Positions 22,721 through 32,104 of a stretch of 32,640 bases of DNA are shown piece after piece. The translations under genes were made by a program, and so were the position numbers. The notes under the pieces were generated by a model that did not search any database, was not told the DNA's origin, and was given only the letters and a program-made list of their open reading frames with translations. Each line of letters starts with the position of its first letter. Within the stretch, counting starts at the first letter, position 1. The DNA is from Deltaproteobacteria bacterium (GTDB taxonomy: Bacteria; Myxococcota_C; UBA6777): assembly GCA_002731275.1 (NCBI GenBank), contig PCBK01000102.1:1-32640 (forward strand), given 5' to 3'.

Positions 22721-24730
22721 ATGTCCAAAAGCAAGGCCAAATACGGAGCAGAAGCCTTTATCGGGCAGGTGCTCAAAGGCAACTACCGCCTTGACAAGCA
22801 AGTCGGAGCAGGCGGGATGGCGTGGGTTTTTAGCGCCACACACACCACCCTCGAAGAGGTGATGGCGGTCAAAATACTCCTCCCCCATATCGCACAAGAT
22901 GAAGAGGTCCGCACGCGCTTTATCAACGAAGCCAAGATTCAGTTTAAACTCAAACACAACAACATCGTCAGCGTCACCGACGTCATCGAAGAGGACGGTC
23001 TCATCGGGATCGTGATGGAGTGGGTCAACGGTGAGAACCTCAAACAATTCCTCAAACGTGTAGGTCTTCCCCTCCCACTACGTGACATCTGGTTGCTCAT
23101 GGCTCCAGTCCTCGATGCTGTCGGCTACGCCCACAAAAGAAGCCTCGTACACAGGGACCTCAAGCCACCCAACATCATGCTCCACAACGACCGCGAGCAA
23201 AAACAAGTCATCCCCAAAGTCACGGACTTTGGGATCGCCAAGCTCCTCGACGATGACAGCCATACACAGACTGGTATGGTCATGGGGACAGTCAAGTACA
23301 TGTCCCCCGAGCAAATGAAGGACAGCAAAGACGTCGACCACCGCTCCGATATCTACTCACTCGGTGTGATGATCTACCTGATGGCGACAGGACGACTACC
23401 CTACACAGGGAAAAATGATATGGTCATCTACAAGACCTTTCACGAGATCCCACCGCGCCCGTCGACCCTGAACCCCCGACTTCCCCCTGCATTTGACGCG
23501 ATGATGGAGAAGTGTCTGGCCAAAAATCCAGCCCAACGCTACCCCACCTGCTCGGACCTCTCCCATGCGCTCTCACTGACGCTCTTGAGCACCAGCGGCC
23601 AACAAGCCAGCGACAAAATGTCACCACTCGAAGTCCAACAGCGACTGCTCGAATTACCTGTCACTGAGCCCAGCCACATCTACCCCAAGGGTAGCTCCAT
23701 TTACGAAAGCTCAATCCGTAGACAAGTCGCTCGTAGCATCGAAGAAATGGCATCTGAGCAGTCAGGCAGTCACTCCAGCGGCTTCAAACAGATCAATAAC
23801 TCGTCTATTGACAACAGCAAACTCCCCACAGGCGTCCCTCTCAAACAAGGACTCGACGGCGCAAAAGAAGCCATCACCCCCAAACCTCTGGCACAAGATC
23901 TCGAAGCACCGCTCGATATCTTCGAGGTCGAAGAGGAACCAAAGAAAAAATCCAGCCCAAAACAAAGCTCGCCAGAGGACGAACCACCAAAGAAAAAAGG
24001 TGGGCTCTTTGCAGTCGTAGGACTTGTAGGCGTCATCGCTTTGGCTGGGCTTGGATTTGCGTTCTATCCCAAACAACCGACCTCACCAAAAGATGCAGGG
24101 ACACGAACCAAAGTCCCACCTCCCCGTCCACCTGTCGCGACAGCCTGCAACGACGGAGACCAACGTCCTTGCTACACAGCGGCCGTCGGATGCAAAAAGG
24201 TCAACGGTGTCTTCTCGTGTAAAGGCCCCTGTAAAGCTGGTGTGCGTGTGTGTGTGGGCGGTAAGTTTGGAGCCTGCAAAGGCGAAGTGAAGCCTGGCCA
24301 AGAGAGTTGCAACGGCAAGGACGATAACTGTGACGGAAAGGTCGACGAGACCTTCGAGAAAGCAGGAAAAGCCTGCGACACAAAGCTCGGAGATTGTATC
24401 TACAAAGGAGCTTGGAAATGTACGCCAAAAGGCGCACGTTGTGTACGCAGTGGCGGCTTCAAAAATCCAAACGCCCCAAGAGTCTTCCTCAAAGTGTCCC
24501 CAAAAAGGGCAAAAGTACGTGTGTCATTTAAAAAGAGAAATCGCCGCTTCAGCGGTGAGTATTGTATCGAAAATCACAAGTCGATCTGGATCAAATTTCG
24601 TTCGAGAAAATATCACGCTTGCGCACTCCGCCTGAAAGCACGTAGCAAGCCCTACTCCATCCGATTGAAAAGAGAGAAAAATGGTCTCCTCAGCATCGCA
24701 CCTCCGGCCAGCTACTGTCTCCGCAAATAG
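22721..24730 (+). CDS. Membrane Ser/Thr protein kinase with MopE-like cysteine-rich ectodomain
   Basis: The 669-residue protein opens with a Hanks-type kinase domain (about 20-290): glycine loop VGAGGMAWVF, ATP-anchoring Lys51, catalytic loop HRDLKPPN (H144-D146), DFG, and SPEQ in place of APE. All catalytic residues are present. A low-complexity Lys/Pro/Ser juxtamembrane segment leads to one membrane helix (about 429-449). The outer part has paired cysteines and the segment ESCNGKDDNCDGKVDE (from about 528), which matches the MopE-type putative metal-binding repeat common in Myxococcota. It probably senses an extracytoplasmic cue and phosphorylates cytosolic targets. The PEGA gene downstream overlaps its 3' end by 50 bp, implying coupled translation. 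Confidence 0.93.
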   Translation: MSKSKAKYGAEAFIGQVLKGNYRLDKQVGAGGMAWVFSATHTTLEEVMAVKILLPHIAQDEEVRTRFINEAKIQFKLKHNNIVSVTDVIEEDGLIGIVMEWVNGENLKQFLKRVGLPLPLRDIWLLMAPVLDAVGYAHKRSLVHRDLKPPNIMLHNDREQKQVIPKVTDFGIAKLLDDDSHTQTGMVMGTVKYMSPEQMKDSKDVDHRSDIYSLGVMIYLMATGRLPYTGKNDMVIYKTFHEIPPRPSTLNPRLPPAFDAMMEKCLAKNPAQRYPTCSDLSHALSLTLLSTSGQQASDKMSPLEVQQRLLELPVTEPSHIYPKGSSIYESSIRRQVARSIEEMASEQSGSHSSGFKQINNSSIDNSKLPTGVPLKQGLDGAKEAITPKPLAQDLEAPLDIFEVEEEPKKKSSPKQSSPEDEPPKKKGGLFAVVGLVGVIALAGLGFAFYPKQPTSPKDAGTRTKVPPPRPPVATACNDGDQRPCYTAAVGCKKVNGVFSCKGPCKAGVRVCVGGKFGACKGEVKPGQESCNGKDDNCDGKVDETFEKAGKACDTKLGDCIYKGAWKCTPKGARCVRSGGFKNPNAPRVFLKVSPKRAKVRVSFKKRNRRFSGEYCIENHKSIWIKFRSRKYHACALRLKARSKPYSIRLKREKNGLLSIAPPASYCLRK

Positions 24731-26105
24731 ACACCTGATCGCGCTCCTGCTTGGTGTCTGTCTGCTTTGCTTTGCGCCGCTCTCAGCAATGGCAGCCAAC
24801 TGTTACAAGCTTTACAGCGGTGGTCAACTCGGCCCGGCCGCAGACTGCTTCGCCCTCGAAGGCAAAAGTCTTGGAACGGGAAAGCTCGGCGCCGCCACGA
24901 GATTCAAAAAAGGACGGCTGCTGCAGAACGCGATCGTCCTTTACAGTCAGGCCGCCAAGAAGGCATCTGGACCAGCCGCCACAAAACTCAGACTCAAAGG
25001 CATCCAGTTGTTCAACGTCTATCGCACAGAACGACTCCACGACAACCGCGCCAAGCTTCGACAGCTCAGCAAACTCGTCAGTGATATGCGCCGAAAGGTC
25101 GGCTTCGCGACATTGACCATCCTCGCCAACCACAAACAGGCGAAAATATGCGTCAGTGGGAACCTCTTTCAAAAGTGTAAAACGGCGAACACGTGGACAC
25201 TGCGCATCCAACCAGGGTCTTTCACCATCAAGCTCACCTACCCCCTCTCTCCGCCTGTCCAAAAACAACAAGAGGTCAAACTCGCTCCCAACCAGAAGCT
25301 CACAAAGATCTTCTTTCCCCCTGTCAAAAAAGATGGCCAGCTGAGTGTTATCGCCAACCACCCACAAACACGAATGATTCTGGCTGGAGGCAAACTCTCC
25401 ACGCCGAAGACACACACCGGACCATTTTGGGCACTGACGTTGACGCAAGGGACCTACAAACTTCAGATCATCTACCCCAAGATGAAGCCCATCATCAAGA
25501 CGATCGAGATCAAGGCGGGCAAAACACAGACGGTCATGACCAATCCCCCACCACCTCCCGTCCTGAATATCGTCAGCGTCCCACGTGACGCGCGCGTCTT
25601 CATCAACGGCAGGTATCTCGGCAAGACACCTTTTCGGCAAAAAATCGATGTTGGGACTTACAATATCGAGCTCCAAAAGGGTTGTTACTTGACCGCAACA
25701 CGTAGCCTGAAAGTGTCTGGCGACAAAGCGATGGACATCAAATTTTCGCTCAAACGAGATCCAGTCCACCAACAATGGCAGCAACGAAAAAAGACCGCTC
25801 CCGGAAAGCAGATCATCGGCTGGACCACCATCGCAGCCGGTGTCGTACTTGGCGCAGGCAGTGTCTTTCTGAATGTCCTGGCAAACAACGAACACACACT
25901 CGCACAAAATGCCCGTCCATACGACTTTGAAGAGTTTAAGAGCCGCGGCGAACAAGGCAACACCTTCCGCACACTCGGTCTCGCAGGTGGAGTCGCCGGG
26001 ACAGCCTCACTTGGCTTTGGAATCTACAGCCTCGTGACTGCATTCCCTGCACCAGAATACAGACTCCCCTGCAAAAATAAGATGGAACTGTGGCGAATCG
26101 AATAG
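24681..26105 (+). CDS. Exported PEGA-repeat membrane protein
   Basis: The 474-residue protein has a signal peptide ending near AMA-AN (about residue 39). A Cys-containing helical region follows, where KLYSGGQLGPAADCFALEGK and QNAIVLYSQAAKKASG look TPR-like. Three beta-rich repeats come next: about 135-215, 220-290 and 295-360. Only the third is a textbook PEGA domain (VPRDARVFINGRYLGKTPFRQKIDVGTYNIE shows the VFING-x-LGKTP core). Two hydrophobic segments near the C-terminus (about 380-400 and 430-455) may anchor it. PEGA proteins often accompany Ser/Thr kinases in this group. The start overlaps the kinase gene by 50 bp and has GAGAG upstream. Confidence 0.82.
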   Translation: MVSSASHLRPATVSANRHLIALLLGVCLLCFAPLSAMAANCYKLYSGGQLGPAADCFALEGKSLGTGKLGAATRFKKGRLLQNAIVLYSQAAKKASGPAATKLRLKGIQLFNVYRTERLHDNRAKLRQLSKLVSDMRRKVGFATLTILANHKQAKICVSGNLFQKCKTANTWTLRIQPGSFTIKLTYPLSPPVQKQQEVKLAPNQKLTKIFFPPVKKDGQLSVIANHPQTRMILAGGKLSTPKTHTGPFWALTLTQGTYKLQIIYPKMKPIIKTIEIKAGKTQTVMTNPPPPPVLNIVSVPRDARVFINGRYLGKTPFRQKIDVGTYNIELQKGCYLTATRSLKVSGDKAMDIKFSLKRDPVHQQWQQRKKTAPGKQIIGWTTIAAGVVLGAGSVFLNVLANNEHTLAQNARPYDFEEFKSRGEQGNTFRTLGLAGGVAGTASLGFGIYSLVTAFPAPEYRLPCKNKMELWRIE

Positions 26106-26107
26106 AC

Positions 26108-26128
26108 CATACACCCTAACCCTGTATG
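26108..26128 (+). other. Short hairpin after the PEGA gene
   Basis: CATACA-N9-TGTATG forms a six-base-pair stem just past the stop codon. No T-run follows, so a terminator is doubtful; attenuation between the PEGA and lipoprotein genes is possible. Confidence 0.25.
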
Positions 26129-26177
26129 TCATTCGAACACAACAAAGATAACCTGTAACCTCCCCCGAGGCCCAAGT

Positions 26178-28646
26178 ATGAGACGCATTCTTTGGTTCCT
26201 TTTCTCACTCGCTCTCCTCCCTCTCATGGTAGTCTCTTGCTACCTCGATGTCTCTATCCAATGTGACGACGCCGCTGGCTTATCGTGCGCTACAGGTTTC
26301 GTTTGTCAGGACAATCGATGTGTTTGCCCGACCGAACAGACCGCCTGCCCAGGAACACAAGCGAACACAAAAGAGTGTGTCAACCTCAACAGCAACCCCT
26401 CTCACTGCGGAAGCTGTGGGGCGCTGTGTCAGTCTGGTCTCGTTTGCAACGCAGGAAAGTGCTCGACAAGCTGCTCCGACGGCGGAACCGTTTGTGACGG
26501 TGCATGTGTCTCTGACTTTCAGACAAACAACGAACACTGCGGAAAATGCGGAAACAAATGTGAAGGTGGTAAACAGTGTGTGAGCGGGACATGTGAATGT
26601 ACAGGAACAAAACCTGGTACATGCGATAACGTCTGTGTCGATCTCGCGAATGACACCAAACACTGCGGTGCTTGCGGAAAAGCATGCTCCGCCGGTCAAG
26701 CATGTGTCAACGGAAACTGCGGAACATGTGATGAGAGTGTCTTTTTGCGGTGTGATGGGACGTGCATCTCGACACCTGATCTAAAACTCAAGCACTGCGG
26801 CAAATGTAACACTGCCTGCACAGGCACAGATGTAGCCTGTTGTGGCGACAAAGACACACAAGCATGCCTCTCACTCACGACGGACGACAATTGCGGCGCC
26901 TGTGGCAACAAATGTAGCGCAGGGAGCAAATGTGTGGACAAAAAGTGTGCTTGTGATAATGGCTTCACAGCGTGCGCAGGAGACGGTTGTGTCGACGTAA
27001 AAAAAGATGCAAAGCACTGCGGTGCGTGTGGTGTAGCGTGCGGCTCCTCCGAAGATTGTGTCGACGGAAAATGTTGCTCTAAGGGTTCACTCAACTGTGG
27101 TGGTGTCTGCATCGATGTCCAGACCTCGCTGAGTCACTGTGGTGACTGCAATACCCCCTGTGATAAAGCCTGCGTATCCGGCTCATGTAAAGCTTGTACA
27201 GATGACACTTCCTGCGCTGGAAAGTACACCTGCAACACAGGCACAGGCGCTTGTGAGTGTGCAAAGGGTTGCGACTGGGCGATCCAATCGAGTGGAGAGA
27301 AAGGCTCAAGCAAAGCCAATGGCATCGTCGTGGATGACAAAAACAACAGTTATATCGTCGGGACATTCAGCGGTAATGGGATCTTTGGCAGTCAAAAGAT
27401 CGAGAGCAGAAAGACCTCAAAGGATATCTTCTTGCTCAAACTGAACGCAGGTGGAGACGTTGTCTGGGTCAAGACCTGGGGCGGCGATGCCCTGGACGAA
27501 GGCAAAGCCATTGCGATCAACAAAGCCAACGACACAATCGCAATCACAGGTTCATTTGCCTCAGCAGAGCTCACACTCAAAGGCACCACCTACACAAACC
27601 AAGGCAACCAAGATATCTTTGTGATGACTGTGAAAGCCAGCGACGGAAGTGTTATCTGGTCCTCCTCTCCACTCAAAGGCGCTGGAAATGACTACGCAAA
27701 TGGTATCGCCTTCAACTCCAATGGTGATATCATCATCACAGGCTCTCACAAAGAAGCTGTTGAGTTTGGCGGAACGTCTAAACTTCCAGCAAACACAAAC
27801 CGCTCACTCTATCTCGCCAAATATCTCAAAGACATGGCGACAAACTGGAGTCCATCGTGGGCACAGTCCGCTGGCATCGACTCAGAAGGGCACGCTGTCG
27901 CGATCGGGAGCAATGACTCTATCTATGTGACAGGCTCTTTTTCTGAAAACTTCGATCAAAATGGTGTCAAATTGACCTCCACCGGTTCAAGTGACTTGTT
28001 TGTCGCAAAGTTCAACAATGTCGGAGAAGTACAGTGGGCAGAAGGTAGCCTGGGAACAGCGACAGGGCTTACCATCGCGGTCAAGGCAGGTTCAACAGAT
28101 CAAGTCTTTTTGGCTGGAAATTATCAGGGCGGTGTCGGTTTAGGTATCAACGCAAGCTCCAAGTTGAATCTCAACGGGCCAACAGGCGCTTTCGGTGCGT
28201 TTGTCGCCAAGCTCGACGGGGACAAAGGGACTTTTACATGGAAGATGACCCCCAAAAACGATGACAGCGCGAGTACAGGCAGTTCATCATTCACAGGACT
28301 CGTTTTGTACGGAAACGATGAGATTGCGGTCACAGGCTACTTCAACAAAACAGTCAAATTCTCAGACGGTATTACGCTCAAAGCCGGGACAGCAGGCGAC
28401 GAAGGAGACAGAAGTTTTATCGCGAACTTCAAGGACGGAAGCTCCCCTTCGGCTTGGCAGGCAGCCAAGCAAGCGACCTCGACAGATCAAGGTGCAAGCC
28501 GTGGGCATGGTATCGCCGCAGATAGCCAACAAAGCCTCTACTCAGCAGGATACTTTTCGAAGAATATCACCTTCCCGATCAGTGGAGCTGGTTACTCGGC
28601 GCTTGGCAGTGAAGATTCGTTTGTTTGGAAAGACACTCTCCCCTGA
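26178..28646 (+). CDS. Stig1-like cysteine-rich lipoprotein with beta-propeller domain
   Basis: The 822-residue protein has a signal sequence with lipobox MVVSC (Cys21). Residues about 30-370 are repeated modules of the type HCGxCGxxCxxGxxCxxGxC, the Stig1-like pattern expanded in Myxococcota. Residues about 375-822 are glycine/asparagine-rich repeats such as KANGIVVDDKNNSYIVGTFSG and KGAGNDYANGIAFNSNGDIIITGSH, which fit SBBP-type beta-propeller blades. It is predicted to be a surface-anchored, disulfide-rich adhesive or binding protein. It follows the PEGA gene by 72 bp on the same strand and probably shares its transcript. Alternative database labels for such proteins are often misleading, so no enzyme activity is claimed. 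Confidence 0.85.
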   Translation: MRRILWFLFSLALLPLMVVSCYLDVSIQCDDAAGLSCATGFVCQDNRCVCPTEQTACPGTQANTKECVNLNSNPSHCGSCGALCQSGLVCNAGKCSTSCSDGGTVCDGACVSDFQTNNEHCGKCGNKCEGGKQCVSGTCECTGTKPGTCDNVCVDLANDTKHCGACGKACSAGQACVNGNCGTCDESVFLRCDGTCISTPDLKLKHCGKCNTACTGTDVACCGDKDTQACLSLTTDDNCGACGNKCSAGSKCVDKKCACDNGFTACAGDGCVDVKKDAKHCGACGVACGSSEDCVDGKCCSKGSLNCGGVCIDVQTSLSHCGDCNTPCDKACVSGSCKACTDDTSCAGKYTCNTGTGACECAKGCDWAIQSSGEKGSSKANGIVVDDKNNSYIVGTFSGNGIFGSQKIESRKTSKDIFLLKLNAGGDVVWVKTWGGDALDEGKAIAINKANDTIAITGSFASAELTLKGTTYTNQGNQDIFVMTVKASDGSVIWSSSPLKGAGNDYANGIAFNSNGDIIITGSHKEAVEFGGTSKLPANTNRSLYLAKYLKDMATNWSPSWAQSAGIDSEGHAVAIGSNDSIYVTGSFSENFDQNGVKLTSTGSSDLFVAKFNNVGEVQWAEGSLGTATGLTIAVKAGSTDQVFLAGNYQGGVGLGINASSKLNLNGPTGAFGAFVAKLDGDKGTFTWKMTPKNDDSASTGSSSFTGLVLYGNDEIAVTGYFNKTVKFSDGITLKAGTAGDEGDRSFIANFKDGSSPSAWQAAKQATSTDQGASRGHGIAADSQQSLYSAGYFSKNITFPISGAGYSALGSEDSFVWKDTLP

Positions 28647-28678
28647 TTCCCTTTCCCCTTTCTTCCAATGCAACAAGC

Positions 28679-30283
28679 TCAGCTAATCGCCTTCAACATG
28701 GCAAGAACACCAAGCTGTTGGTCTTTATGGTTGGGATCATACACACCATCTCGTACATACTTCCCACCTTTGTAGACCGTTGTGCCGGCGTATACGTAGG
28801 GTGAGATGCGGCCTTTGTTGTGATATCCCAGACCATTGTAGCGCTCTGCATACGCAAGCATGGCTGCGACATCTTGGCTATCGGCGCTCAGTGCGTAGCG
28901 GTTGCGAATGGACTTTTTCATATTCAGCGCATGAACAGCCGCCTTCTCCCAGTTGTGGAAGACTGGAATGTTGCGGGGTACGTGGACAGCAGGACGTCCA
29001 AGGGGATCACCCTGGTGGAGATAGCGGTCAAATCGGCCACTCGCCTCTCGCCAGTGAATCGCCGCGATAAGCTCCGCAGGAATGCCAGTCTGACGAGACA
29101 CAGACTCATAACGATGCCTGTTGTTTGCCCAGTTTCTCTTGAAGCTGGCCATTGAGCTTTGTTGTGTTCTGGACAGGTTCATTCCAGCCCGCTGGAAGTC
29201 CCTCTCATGATCGGTGTACACAGAGTCTCTTTGTGCTGAACCAGGGACGTGATCGAGTCCGGTGTTCTTTGGAGCCTCTACCTTCACACCCAAGACCGAT
29301 TTCATTTTAGCCCACGTTTTGGCACCAAACTTTCCATCTGCGACCAGACCATGTTTCTCCTGAAACTGACGAATACCTCTCTCAGTCCCTGGACCGAACT
29401 TTCCATCTGTACTAAGTTGTGGTGAAGCGCCCGCTGCGTTCAACAATTTCTGCAACTCTTCAACACTCTCTCCACCTGAACCACGCTTGATGGAACCACC
29501 AAAGTGCAAGGCGTTCTCAATGCTCTGTCCCAGACCAGCGGGGACACTGCCAGGAGTCGTCGTGTTGTCTACAGGCGTGTTGTTCGTCGTACCGCCAGTG
29601 TTGGTCGTCGTTCCGCCAGTGTTGTTCGTCGTACCACCGTTGGTTGTGGTGTTGCCAGAGAGAACTTGCTCAAGTGTGGCAAAAGTTTGGCGCCCGAATT
29701 TACCATCAACAGAGAGTCCGTGTTTGGATTGGAATGACTTCAACGCGCGCTCAGTCCCTGGACCAAATTTTCCATCTGCTGTCAACGCAGGACTCGCACC
29801 TGCACGGTTTAACATCATTTGGAGATCTTTGACCGCGGCGCCGCTGGAACCATTTCTCAAGATTTGACCGCCATCGACAGCACGTCGCAAGTTGTTTCCA
29901 AGACGGCTTGACGAGCCGGGACGACTTGTCGATGTGCCAAAACCTGAGTTTGTGGTGGGATTTGTTGTGTTGTTTGTGCTTGCACCTTCGAGGGCTTTTT
30001 GGAGTGCTGCGAGTGTCTGACGCCCGAATTTACCATCAGCAGAGAGCCCTTGCTTGGACTGGAATGACTTCAACGCGCGCTCAGTCCCTGGACCAAATTG
30101 TCCATCAGTTGTCAACGTGGGGCTTGCGCCTGCTTGGTTAAGCAGTCTCTGCAAATCCTTCACCGCAGCGCCGCGAGAGCCCTTCTTGAGGACCTGACCG
30201 GACTCAACAGCACGAAGCAGATCACTCGCAGTTTGGCTCATAGGCTGTACATTTGAGGCCGAGCGATTACGATTGATATTCAT
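28679..30283 (-). CDS. Leaderless peptidoglycan hydrolase with three PG-binding repeats
   Basis: The 534-residue protein carries three peptidoglycan-binding domains (about 29-100, 139-210 and 250-330), each with KGS-G-AV-DLQ-LLN-AG and TDG-FGPGTERALK-FQ signatures. They are separated by Ser/Gly- and Asn/Thr/Gly-rich linkers. The C-terminal domain (about 370-534) looks lysozyme-like: GIPAELIAAIHWREASG has the likely catalytic Glu in WREASG and resembles phage-type endolysin folds; the exact bond cleaved is unknown. AGGAG seven bases before the ATG at 30283 supports this start. As in the transglycosylase at 3773-4846, there is no signal peptide. The first two repeats share long identical DNA stretches. 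It converges with the Stig1 lipoprotein gene. Confidence 0.88.
   Translation of the reverse strand: MNINRNRSASNVQPMSQTASDLLRAVESGQVLKKGSRGAAVKDLQRLLNQAGASPTLTTDGQFGPGTERALKSFQSKQGLSADGKFGRQTLAALQKALEGASTNNTTNPTTNSGFGTSTSRPGSSSRLGNNLRRAVDGGQILRNGSSGAAVKDLQMMLNRAGASPALTADGKFGPGTERALKSFQSKHGLSVDGKFGRQTFATLEQVLSGNTTTNGGTTNNTGGTTTNTGGTTNNTPVDNTTTPGSVPAGLGQSIENALHFGGSIKRGSGGESVEELQKLLNAAGASPQLSTDGKFGPGTERGIRQFQEKHGLVADGKFGAKTWAKMKSVLGVKVEAPKNTGLDHVPGSAQRDSVYTDHERDFQRAGMNLSRTQQSSMASFKRNWANNRHRYESVSRQTGIPAELIAAIHWREASGRFDRYLHQGDPLGRPAVHVPRNIPVFHNWEKAAVHALNMKKSIRNRYALSADSQDVAAMLAYAERYNGLGYHNKGRISPYVYAGTTVYKGGKYVRDGVYDPNHKDQQLGVLAMLKAIS
29691..30140 (-). repeat. 330-bp-period duplication inside the hydrolase gene
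   Basis: Segments beginning at 29691 and 30021 share a near-identical stretch of about 80 bp, including a 39-bp identical block (29731-29769 and 30061-30099). The 110-residue period equals one PG-binding domain plus linker, showing recent duplication or gene conversion between the first two domains. The third domain (around 29330-29470) is more diverged. Confidence 0.8.
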
Positions 30284-30379
30284 CTGGACACTCCTGCTTT
30301 TTGATGCATCCATAAAGCGTTTGGGATGCGATGGGGTGGTATATTCTTTCTTTCCAACAGACAAACAAATTACAAATAC

Positions 30380-30442
30380 ATTTTACGACACACATATTGT
30401 GTAACAACTTGCAATCTGTTGTAGCAGTAAAATTACACAAAA
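30380..30442 (-). promoter_or_regulatory. Hydrolase promoter with palindrome and shared upstream motif
   Basis: On the minus strand TTGTTA (30402-30407) and TAAAAT (30380-30385) are 16 bp apart. The palindrome ACACA-TAT-TGTGT (30390-30402) fills the spacer, a position where a repressor would block polymerase. AAATTACACAAAA at 30430-30442 is identical to a site upstream of the transglycosylase gene; its core TTACACAA also occurs inverted at 30397-30404. Confidence 0.45.
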
Positions 30443-30557
30443 ACAACAACTTTTTCAAAAAGAAGTAACATCAACACATCACTCCTTTAAAAAGCACTCA
30501 AATGATTGGATATTTTCAGTTCACAAAGCAAAACAAAAAGGCTTACATCTCCCGTAA

Positions 30558-30578
30558 GGTCAGGCTTTACACCTGACC
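30558..30578. other. Perfect hairpin downstream of the DUF1501 gene
   Basis: GGTCAGG-CTTTACA-CCTGACC pairs over seven bases. A related, poorly paired copy with GGGCTTTATGTCTGAC lies at about 30627-30642. No T-run is present on either strand; it may be an interspersed repeat or a weak terminator for the DUF1501 gene. Confidence 0.4.
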
Positions 30579-30685
30579 GATCACCATAGACCTGATGGTA
30601 AAAATGGTTGAATCACCTGTCATGTTGGGCTTTATGTCTGACAAAGATGGGGAGGACGTTGTGTGGGAGGAGTGGTAGAAAGAAA

Positions 30686-32086
30686 TCAGGCTTTGCCGTT
30701 ACTGAGGACTTTGAGGGGTTTTTCGCGGAGATCGCTGGAGTCATAGCCGGCACCAGTCATGATGGAAGCCAGGATGTTTTGTGGGTTGAGGAAGACACCA
30801 CCTGTTTTCACAGCCGCGCCAGTGTTGGGGTTCACTTGGTAAGCGGACATACCGATATCAGCAGTCTTACCGATGACTTTGTTGTGGGGGATGCCAGCAC
30901 CGACAAGCAGACAACTGGAGACCAGGAAGTGGTCGCGACCATCTTTGCTGTTGATTTTGGGCGTACGAGCAAATTCACTGAAGCACATGATCGTCGTGTT
31001 ATCGAGGAGTGTTTTTCCTTTGTTCGCGAGGGTTGGATCGGGGTGTTTCTCTTTTTTGAGATCATCGACCAGTGTCGCGAGGGCTTTCCATCCACGCTGT
31101 TGGATATTGGGTTGATCTGTCGCCCAGTTATTGACGTGTGTATCCAACCCTCTCGCGAGCTCGATAGTGACACATTGTGCCAGACCGTGTTTGATGGACT
31201 GGAAAGCCAACGCCGCTTGTGCACCTGCATCAGTTGAAGACGCGATGTTATAGCGGTTTTTGATTTTCACCATCTCTGGCTTGCTCTTGTTGAGGAAGTC
31301 AAAGTAATCACCGAGCCCACTGTCGACAAGAGACTTGGCTTTCTTTTGGGCTTGCTGGACAAGCGCCATCATCCCCTCTTCATCGAGGACTGTCGGATCA
31401 CAGTTCTTAGAAGCGATGCGGTAGTCATCGAGCAGCTTGCGGTATTCAGCGGGGAGCGCGTCTGGACCTTTTCGCAGGGTCTTGATCAGGTCGGTGGTGC
31501 TTGTAGCCTTCAAACCTGTCGCGAATGTCGGCAAGTTTTTGTTGTATGTTTCAACGCGAAGGACGAGGTTGGGGATCTGGCGGTTTCCTTCTCCCTCTTG
31601 TGCGACAATGCGTGTCCCCCAAGAAGAGCCTTTCGCAGCGAGTCCCGCAGGCATCTCACCAGTAACGAAGTAACGACGACCAATATCGTGTGCGACTGTG
31701 TCCATCATGACACCGCGCACAACACAGCTTTGGTTGTAGTGCTTGGCAAAAGGCGCCATCGCAGGACCGAAAGAAATATTCGATCCGCTGGGGCGAATGA
31801 TATTGCGAGGCAATGTCGAACCATCTTCGAATTTGGTCGCGAGTCGCTTGTAACCAAGCTCGACCTGGTACTTTTTGATGTCCGCAGAAGAGTCAGTGAA
31901 GGTTTTGGGGTTACGAGGGTCGAGTGAGAGCAATTGATCCCACCCACCGTTGAAGTAACAGAAGATGAAGTTACGTGGGTATTTGGTCGCAGCATTCACA
32001 GTATGCATATCCCATGGTCCCATGAGCATGGTGCCTGTGGTCGCGAGACCCAAAGTCTTCAAAAAAGCACGTCTGTTGTGTTGCAT
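30686..32086 (-). CDS. Tat-exported DUF1501 protein
   Basis: The 466-residue protein begins with a twin-arginine leader (NRRAFLKTLGL, hydrophobic core, cleavage near VNA-AT). The body fits the DUF1501 family of the alkaline-phosphatase-like superfamily: NFIFCYFNGGWDQLLSLDPR near the mature N-terminus, RGLDTHVNNW in the middle and MCFSEFARTPKINSKDGRDHF towards the C-terminus, which may supply metal-binding Asp/His residues. Family activity is not established; such proteins are abundant in Planctomycetes and Myxococcota. GAGGAG six bases before the ATG is a strong ribosome-binding site. The upstream partner gene ends 18 bp before it, so the two are co-transcribed. Confidence 0.88.
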   Translation of the reverse strand: MQHNRRAFLKTLGLATTGTMLMGPWDMHTVNAATKYPRNFIFCYFNGGWDQLLSLDPRNPKTFTDSSADIKKYQVELGYKRLATKFEDGSTLPRNIIRPSGSNISFGPAMAPFAKHYNQSCVVRGVMMDTVAHDIGRRYFVTGEMPAGLAAKGSSWGTRIVAQEGEGNRQIPNLVLRVETYNKNLPTFATGLKATSTTDLIKTLRKGPDALPAEYRKLLDDYRIASKNCDPTVLDEEGMMALVQQAQKKAKSLVDSGLGDYFDFLNKSKPEMVKIKNRYNIASSTDAGAQAALAFQSIKHGLAQCVTIELARGLDTHVNNWATDQPNIQQRGWKALATLVDDLKKEKHPDPTLANKGKTLLDNTTIMCFSEFARTPKINSKDGRDHFLVSSCLLVGAGIPHNKVIGKTADIGMSAYQVNPNTGAAVKTGGVFLNPQNILASIMTGAGYDSSDLREKPLKVLSNGKA

Positions 32087-32104
32087 GATAGGCTCCTCTC
32101 TTGC

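Larger units (their letters stand above)
30284..30685. other. 402-bp intergenic region between hydrolase and DUF1501 genes
   Basis: It holds the hydrolase promoter (30380-30442), an AT-rich stretch (30440-30540) with no recognisable gene, and two related hairpin-like copies near 30556-30580 and 30617-30643. No credible small gene or RNA was found. Confidence 0.5.

Noticed and set aside
24783-25955. 390-codon minus-strand open frame opposite the PEGA gene
   Set aside because: It mirrors a well-supported gene with a signal peptide and PEGA repeats; the antisense product shows no domain and has no ribosome-binding site.
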